40,459 nucleotides of DNA, taken from contig JAHOYU010000089.1 of NCBI GenBank assembly GCA_019038625.1, positions 1 through 40,459 on the forward strand, given 5' to 3'. Under the pieces are notes generated by a model. The model made no database searches, was not told the DNA's origin, and saw only the letters and a list, made by a program, of their open reading frames with translations. Shown here piece after piece: positions 36,083-40,459 of the stretch; positions within the stretch are counted from its first letter, which is position 1, and every line of letters begins with the position of its first letter. This DNA is from Candidatus Latescibacterota bacterium. GTDB lineage: Bacteria > Krumholzibacteriota > Krumholzibacteriia > Krumholzibacteriales > Krumholzibacteriaceae. Made by a program: the position numbers and the translations under genes.

Positions 36083-37084
36083 GTGTCAGTCGAAAGGGAG
36101 ACTCTGAGAGTAGATGCGATACGAAAGACCTTCCGGGGAGAGCTTGGTATGGCCTCGAAGGAAGTCCTTCACGGTGTCTCGTTTGAGGCGCATAAGGGTG
36201 AGATCCTTGGATTCCTGGGACCGAACGGGACAGGAAAGACTACTACGATCAAGATCATCCTCGGCCTCATGAGACCGGATTCAGGAAAAGTCACGATATT
36301 TGGAAAAGAGGCAGGTGACAGGATGGCTCTTGCCAGACTCGGGTATCTGCCCGAGAACCCCTATTTCTTTCCGCATCTGACTCTTCGTGAGTTTCTGAAG
36401 TATTGTGGCAGCTTGAGCGGGATCGATGACGATCTGCTCGGCATCCACTGCGACGAGATGATGTCTCTTACAGGACTCGCAGAGAGTGCCGACCGCAGAT
36501 TAAAGGGGTTTTCCAAGGGGATGACCCAGAGAGCCGGACTGGCCCAGGCGATACTCCATGACCCTGATTTCCTCATCCTCGACGAACCATTTTCCGGGCT
36601 CGACCCCCTGGGCAGGAAGATGGTCAGGGATATTCTGCTGGATCTTAAGAATAAGGGGAAGACGATATTCTTTTCCTCCCATATCCTGCCTGACATGGAA
36701 GCGCTTTGCGACCGAACGGTGATCATCCGTGACGGAGTGATTGTTAGAAACGTCAGTATGGATGAGGTTTTTAACATGGCTGGAAGTGGCACAGAAGTAA
36801 TAGCACGGGAATGCAGTGAAGATATCATGGAAGGAATTACAGATTACATTGACAGGGCGGCCAGCAGGGGCAGGGAGACATTCATGCATGTCAAAAAGCA
36901 GGAGTATCTTCGGACAGTCATCCAGCACCTTTACAATAATGGGGCCGAAGTCCTCAAGGTCGTTCCCGAACAACCCTCTCTGGAAGAAATATTTATCGGT
37001 GAGATCTCCGGTGGTCCAGCGGAGGTTGGAATGAAGGTGAACCAGAGGGCAGCGGTGCTTCCCGGAGGAAAGGAGGCCCCATGA
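36083..37084 (+). CDS. ABC transporter ATP-binding protein of the pil locus (PilH-like position)
   Basis: This is the nucleotide-binding subunit of an ABC-2-type exporter. The 333-residue product has Walker A (GPNGTGKTTT, K52), the signature motif as FSKGMTQR, Walker B (LILDEPFSGLDP) and the H-loop (SSHILPD), followed by a ~100-residue C-terminal tail as in ABC-2 and NosF-like ATPases. The GTG start at 36083 is preceded by AGGACAGG. The permease start overlaps its stop (ATGA, 37081-37084), so they form one transporter. Its place between pilA and pilD matches the pilG-pilH-pilI ABC genes of Myxococcus xanthus, where the transporter is needed for pilus formation; that functional link is by synteny only. 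The transported substrate is unknown. Confidence 0.88.
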   Translation: MSVERETLRVDAIRKTFRGELGMASKEVLHGVSFEAHKGEILGFLGPNGTGKTTTIKIILGLMRPDSGKVTIFGKEAGDRMALARLGYLPENPYFFPHLTLREFLKYCGSLSGIDDDLLGIHCDEMMSLTGLAESADRRLKGFSKGMTQRAGLAQAILHDPDFLILDEPFSGLDPLGRKMVRDILLDLKNKGKTIFFSSHILPDMEALCDRTVIIRDGVIVRNVSMDEVFNMAGSGTEVIARECSEDIMEGITDYIDRAASRGRETFMHVKKQEYLRTVIQHLYNNGAEVLKVVPEQPSLEEIFIGEISGGPAEVGMKVNQRAAVLPGGKEAP

Positions 37085-37854
37085 TGAACAGGATATCATC
37101 TATAGCGGTCAATACCTTCAGGGAGTCGGTCAGGGAGAAACTGTTGTATATCGTGATCCTCTATGGAGGAATACTGCTTCTCAGTACATTTATTCTTTCT
37201 CCCCTGTCAGTCGGAGCGGCAGGCGGGAAGATAATCACCGACGTGGGGCTCGCAGGCATTTCGTTGCTCGGTGTCCTGACCGCAATAATGGTCGGAAGTA
37301 CCCTTGTTCACAAGGAGATCGAGAAGAAGGCAGTCTTCATGGTGATGACCAGGCCTGTATCGAGGCAGGAATATCTTGTCGGGAAGTTTTCCGGCATGGT
37401 CATGGCGTTGGGACTTCTGATGATCATAATGACCGCCGTTATGGCAGTGATGATATTCATCGGGAGGGGAGTGCCCGGAGGGCCGGTTTTTCTGGCAGCT
37501 TACCTCTCTCTTCTTGAGATGGCCGTCATGTCATCGATTGTGATATTTTTCAGCACTTTTACGACGCCGATCCTGACGTCGTTCTTTTCTATATGTATTT
37601 TTGTGGCGGGAAACCTCAGTGGAGATCTAAGGGCCTTCGCGAAGAGATTCGGCGGCCCGTTAGTCGGATACATCACTGAAGTGTTTTATTATCTTCTTCC
37701 GAACCTCAAGGTATTCAATCTGAGGAATGAAGCTGTGCATGACCTCAGGTTCAGCGGGAGTGATATCGCGCTTGCCACGATCTATGCGGTGATTTATTGC
37801 GGCGCTGTCCTGTATTTTTCTTATCTGGTGTTCAGGAGAAGGGAATTTTCCTGA
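37081..37854 (+). CDS. ABC-2-type transporter permease of the pil locus (PilI-like position)
   Basis: This is the membrane subunit that pairs with the ATPase just upstream. The 257-residue product has about six hydrophobic spans, for example LLYIVILYGGILLLSTFIL near residue 25, VGLAGISLLGVLTAIMVGS near 60, GLLMIIMTAVMAVMIFIG near 115, and a C-terminal AVIYCGAVLYFSYLVF. The short N-terminal amphipathic helix (NTFRESVREK) before the first span is typical of NosY-like ABC-2 permeases. It overlaps the ATPase stop (ATGA) and the next TPR gene start (ATGA), so all three are translationally coupled. A role in pilus assembly is inferred from locus position only. Confidence 0.86.
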   Translation: MMNRISSIAVNTFRESVREKLLYIVILYGGILLLSTFILSPLSVGAAGGKIITDVGLAGISLLGVLTAIMVGSTLVHKEIEKKAVFMVMTRPVSRQEYLVGKFSGMVMALGLLMIIMTAVMAVMIFIGRGVPGGPVFLAAYLSLLEMAVMSSIVIFFSTFTTPILTSFFSICIFVAGNLSGDLRAFAKRFGGPLVGYITEVFYYLLPNLKVFNLRNEAVHDLRFSGSDIALATIYAVIYCGAVLYFSYLVFRRREFS

Positions 37855-38570
37855 TGAGGATCATCCACCTGGTAATAGTATTTGCCGTTATCGGTGTAAT
37901 GGTGATATCTGCTAGGAGCGTCGAGACGATCGCCCAGCAAAAGACCGCTCTCGAAGTATCATACCTTCCATCGAGCGAGTTCATGCAGATGGCCTCGCTG
38001 GGATACAGGAACCTTGCTTCCGATCTGCTATGGTTCAAGGCCGTTCAGTACTACGGAGGATATGTACTTGCACAGAACGGCATCAGGTTGTTCAGCCATC
38101 TTGCTGACGTGATCACCGATCTTGACCCGAAGTTCGTTGGCGCCTACAAGTTGAGCGCGCTGATCATAACGGAGGATCTCGGTGAGTACGAGGAAGGGGT
38201 GAAATTGATGGAGAAGGGGCTGAGGAACAATCCCGACGATTACTGGCTCACATATGAGATGGGATTTCTTCATTATCTGGGTGGACGCGATTACGCTGCT
38301 GCCGAAAAATATTTCAGGCTTGCAGCGACCATCCCTGGTGCTGATGAGAGAGCGGCCCGATTTGCGGCCGACGCTGCAAAGAAGGGCGGCGACTACGAAT
38401 CAAGCATCGAACTCTGGGCCGAGTTGGCCGATAACAGCGATGACAAGTATATACGCGATCTTGCCAGGAAGTATATTGCTGAGATAGAGGCCAGGATGCA
38501 TGCTGAGAAGACCGACATGGGTGCGGGAAAAATTGAAACCGGAAACCGGGAAGGAAAGATCGAAGAATGA
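37854..38570 (+). CDS. membrane-anchored TPR-like protein of the pil locus
   Basis: Not recognised as a named gene. ATG 37854 overlaps the permease stop as ATGA and gives a 238-residue protein; the frame also extends upstream to 37797, but that would run into the permease gene. A single N-terminal membrane anchor (IIHLVIVFAVIGVMVISA) is followed by a soluble part with TPR-like helices (SLGYRNLASDLLWFKAVQYY, YEEGVKLMEKGLRNNPDDYW, DYAAAEKYFRLAATIPG). The C-terminus is charged and low-complexity. The topology suggests it faces the periplasm. It is sandwiched by overlaps between the ABC permease and the prepilin peptidase (both ATGA), so it probably works with the ABC transporter, but the role is inferred. 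Confidence 0.75.
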   Translation: MRIIHLVIVFAVIGVMVISARSVETIAQQKTALEVSYLPSSEFMQMASLGYRNLASDLLWFKAVQYYGGYVLAQNGIRLFSHLADVITDLDPKFVGAYKLSALIITEDLGEYEEGVKLMEKGLRNNPDDYWLTYEMGFLHYLGGRDYAAAEKYFRLAATIPGADERAARFAADAAKKGGDYESSIELWAELADNSDDKYIRDLARKYIAEIEARMHAEKTDMGAGKIETGNREGKIEE

Positions 38571-39334
38571 CTGATGCAGTGATATATGTTTTTGTCGCGG
38601 TCTTTGGCCTGATGACAGGGAGTTTTCTCAACGTCGTCATTTACAGGTTGCCCGTCAAAAAGTCGATAGTCAGGCCAAGGTCAGCATGTCCGTCCTGCGG
38701 CCGGGTAATAAAGTGGTACGAGAATATCCCGGTATTCAGCTACATGTTTCTGAAAGGAAAGTGCAGGGGGTGTGAGGCTTCGATATCAGTCAGGTATCCG
38801 GTAGTCGAATCGATCGGCATGATTCACGCTGTCCTCTCACTCTACGTATTCGGATATAGTATCGACATGGTCTTCGCGTATGCCTTCCTGATGGCGCTTA
38901 CCGCGATAACCTTCATCGACTGGGATCACAGGATCATCCCGGACGAGATCAGCCTCTCATTTATCATCCTCGGCCTTGCCTGGAGTCTCTTCAGTCCCCG
39001 GCTCGTCTTTTCGCAGTCATTACTGGGTGTTATCGCCGGTGGAGGCGGGCTCTGGCTTGTAGGAGTGATTTACAGGTTTCTCAGGCACACGGAGGGCATG
39101 GGTGGAGGAGACGTCAAGCTGATGGGAATGATCGGAGCATTTCTGGGTGTCAAGCTCGTACTGCCCGTAATAGTGATCGCCTCATTCTTCGGTTCGATCT
39201 ATGGTGTCTACCTGCTCAGAAAAGGCGGAGAGGGAAAGACGGCAGTCGCTTTTGGATCATTCCTGGCCCCCGCGGCCGCTGTCTGCCTGGTTTTTGGTCC
39301 CTGGCTGCTCGACTGGTATTTCGGCAGGTTCTGA
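38567..39334 (+). CDS. pilD: prepilin peptidase / N-methyltransferase PilD
   Basis: PilD is the inner-membrane aspartic protease that cleaves prepilin after Gly and methylates the new N-terminal residue. The 255-residue product has the N-terminal methylase-linked zinc site CPSC...CRGC (C41, C44, C66, C69), and the peptidase Asp motifs FIDWDHRIIPD (near residue 118) and GGGDVKL. About eight hydrophobic spans make up the rest. The ATG at 38567 overlaps the TPR stop (ATGA), so it is the last gene of the ABC-ABC-TPR-pilD run. The pilin (PilA) with its short leader is the expected substrate. No terminator is obvious after the stop; a 375-base non-coding region follows. Confidence 0.93.
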   Translation: MTDAVIYVFVAVFGLMTGSFLNVVIYRLPVKKSIVRPRSACPSCGRVIKWYENIPVFSYMFLKGKCRGCEASISVRYPVVESIGMIHAVLSLYVFGYSIDMVFAYAFLMALTAITFIDWDHRIIPDEISLSFIILGLAWSLFSPRLVFSQSLLGVIAGGGGLWLVGVIYRFLRHTEGMGGGDVKLMGMIGAFLGVKLVLPVIVIASFFGSIYGVYLLRKGGEGKTAVAFGSFLAPAAAVCLVFGPWLLDWYFGRF

Positions 39335-39418
39335 TACCTGAACAGACCCCTCATTTTTCCAATATATTCCCAAAAATGGCAGGTTTTTTCTAATGTTTTG
39401 CCTGTTTTCAGACGATTA

Positions 39419-39442
39419 CCAATAGGACAAGTTTCCTATTGG
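39419..39442. repeat. nine-base inverted repeat upstream of pilM
   Basis: CCAATAGGA (39419-39427) and TCCTATTGG (39434-39442) form a perfect inverted repeat with a six-base loop. There is no following T-run, so it is not a good terminator. It is centred about 163 bases before the predicted pilM transcription start, where an enhancer-binding protein could sit. Confidence 0.55.
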
Positions 39443-39566
39443 AAGGCCAGTGGCAGATTGCAAGTAGAAGTGCAAATGAAGGGACAGAAATTTCACCGTA
39501 AAACAGGTGGTGGCGTGTAATCTCTTGTGTAGTAGACGCTTATGGTAATAGTCGGCATGGTTCTGT

Positions 39567-39581
39567 TGGCACATTTGTTGC
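39567..39581 (+). promoter_or_regulatory. sigma-54 promoter of pilM
   Basis: TGGCACATTTGTTGC matches the sigma-54 consensus, with GG (39568-39569) and GC (39580-39581) at the exact 12-base separation. It is the best match of the three in this locus. Predicted start near 39593, with a 117-base leader before pilM. Confidence 0.82.
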
Positions 39582-39639
39582 GTGTAAAGGATTCGAGGAA
39601 TAAAGCCGTACTATTTTGCATTTAATGGATGTTTATTGA

Positions 39640-39658
39640 ACGATTTTCTGTAAATCGT
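39640..39658 (+). other. hairpin in the pilM leader
   Basis: ACGATTT (39640-39646) pairs with AAATCGT (39652-39658) around a TCTGT loop. It lies in the predicted transcript about 47-65 bases after the start. No T-run follows, so it is not a standard terminator; function unknown. Confidence 0.45.
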
Positions 39659-39709
39659 GGGAAAAGACTAGACACATAGCTGAGTTAACTCGAAAAGGTT
39701 GGTGCGAGA

Positions 39710-40459
39710 ATGATCTCATTACCTTTCAGAAAAAAGACTTCGACGGTCGGATTGGATATCGGCTCGAGTCTTATCAAGATGATCGAGATCGATCATTCCG
39801 GGGATGTTCCCAGGATAGTGCACTTTGGGATGAACAGGTTGTTGCCTGAGGCTATCGTCGAGGGCGAGATCATGGATCGCAACCTGGTCATCGACGGAAT
39901 ACGGGAGTGTATGGAACAAGCTGGTATAACCTCGACGGAAGTTGTATCGGCTGTATCCGGGCGAGCGGTCATAGTCAAAAAGGTGGTCATGGACAAGATG
40001 GCTCCCGAAGACGCCCAGGAAGCAATATTCTGGGAAGCTGAACAGCATGTGCCTTTCGACATCGATGATGTATGCCTCGATTTTCAGATTTTGAAGGAAG
40101 ATATCGGAGCCAACCAGATGGAGGTCCTTCTGGTCGCGGCGAAAAAGGACATGGTCAACATGCATGCCAGTCTGATCCGAGAAGCGGAACTTGTACCCAA
40201 GGTGATCGATGTCGATTCGTTCGCAGTGCAGAACTGTTTCGAGACGAACCAGTTCACCGATGATCTCGAACTGAACGAGGACGACGAAATGCCTGCGGGT
40301 GATGACGAGAAAGTGATAGGGCTGATAAATATCGGCAGTGATGTGACGAACATAAATATCATACAGGGCAGCAGTCCTCACTTCACCCGTGACATCAGTG
40401 TAGGGGTGAGGAGCTATATAGAGAACCTCCAGAAAGATCTCTCTATCAGCTATGAACAG
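39710..40459 (+). CDS. pilM: type IV pilus assembly protein PilM (cut by window end)
   Basis: PilM is the actin-like cytosolic ATP-binding protein that joins PilN, PilO, PilP and PilQ in the pilus alignment complex. The first 250 codons are visible with no stop, out of the usual ~350, so the gene runs off the right edge. The N-terminus has the ATP-binding motif VGLDIGSSLIKMIEI (near residue 14), and later AIFWEAEQHVPFDID and GLINIGSDVTNINII, all typical of PilM/FtsA-like folds. ATG 39710 is the first in-frame start and is 117 bases after the predicted sigma-54 start; its ribosome site is weak. The next genes are expected to be pilNOPQ, as in most pil loci. Confidence 0.9.
   Translation, partial: MISLPFRKKTSTVGLDIGSSLIKMIEIDHSGDVPRIVHFGMNRLLPEAIVEGEIMDRNLVIDGIRECMEQAGITSTEVVSAVSGRAVIVKKVVMDKMAPEDAQEAIFWEAEQHVPFDIDDVCLDFQILKEDIGANQMEVLLVAAKKDMVNMHASLIREAELVPKVIDVDSFAVQNCFETNQFTDDLELNEDDEMPAGDDEKVIGLINIGSDVTNINIIQGSSPHFTRDISVGVRSYIENLQKDLSISYEQ

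Larger units (their letters stand above)
39335..39709. other. 375-base regulatory region between pilD and pilM
   Basis: No gene is seen. The left part is A+T-rich with CCTGTTTT (39401-39408). It is followed by a nine-pair inverted repeat (39419-39442), AAAACAGG (39500-39507), the sigma-54 promoter (39567-39581), and a hairpin in the leader (39640-39658). A short palindrome GAGTTAACTC lies at 39682-39691. Confidence 0.65.

Noticed and set aside
37797-37853. Upstream in-frame start for the pil-locus TPR gene
   Set aside because: It would overlap the permease gene by 58 bases; the ATGA overlap at 37854 and the membrane anchor directly after it are a better fit.
39419-39442. Inverted repeat after pilD as an intrinsic terminator
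   Set aside because: No T-run follows the second arm and it lies 85 bases after the pilD stop; a regulatory site is more likely.
1-40459. CRISPR arrays, tRNA or rRNA genes, insertion sequences, prophage
   Set aside because: No regularly spaced repeats, tRNA cloverleaf, rRNA stretch, transposase or integrase was seen on either strand by reading; a covariance or profile scan was not possible here.

Overview
The window (about 40.5 kb, roughly 53% G+C by eye, almost every gene on the + strand) looks like chromosome of a Gram-negative bacterium of the FCB superphylum or a related candidate phylum (for example a Krumholzibacteriota- or Eisenbacteria-like lineage; I cannot place it more exactly). 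The reasons are type IX secretion (T9SS) components, C-terminal T9SS/FlgD-like sorting domains, Omp85 and TonB-receptor outer-membrane proteins, and a complete-looking type IVa pilus locus. I see no rRNA, tRNA, CRISPR array, insertion sequence or prophage. TTG starts with good Shine-Dalgarno sites are common here (thiC, hutI, pilB).

Region 1 (1-8.4 kb) is a T9SS island: a PorU-like C25 sortase, a PorV/PorQ-family barrel and an M6 metalloprotease that carries a T9SS sorting tail and is a likely cargo. Region 2 (8.4-16.3 kb) is a tightly packed, partly overlapping five-gene envelope operon: two tandem paralogous small envelope proteins, an NHL beta-propeller, a 1142-residue predicted outer-membrane barrel with an internally duplicated module, and an Omp85/TamA-like POTRA protein. 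I cannot match this operon to a named system, and it is the best candidate here for something undescribed.

Region 3 (16.3-27.5 kb) is housekeeping and metabolism: thiC with its own sigma-70-like promoter and no visible TPP riboswitch, a DinG/XPD-type helicase, hutU and hutI (histidine degradation, without hutH nearby), a TPR protein with tandem 13-residue repeats, a PHP phosphoesterase and a TonB-dependent receptor.

Region 4 (27.5 kb to the right edge) is a type IVa pilus locus in the order pilB-pilT-pilC-pilS-pilR-pilA-(ABC ATPase)-(ABC permease)-(TPR)-pilD-pilM, with pilM cut by the window end. The order closely resembles the Myxococcus xanthus pil cluster, including an ABC transporter between pilA and pilD. 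Three sequences with exact sigma-54 -24/-12 geometry lie about 110-117 nt upstream of pilB, pilA and pilM. The locus also encodes the PilS kinase and the PilR sigma-54 activator, so it appears to hold its own regulatory circuit. The pilA leader is predicted to be strongly structured, and pilA ends in a textbook intrinsic terminator.
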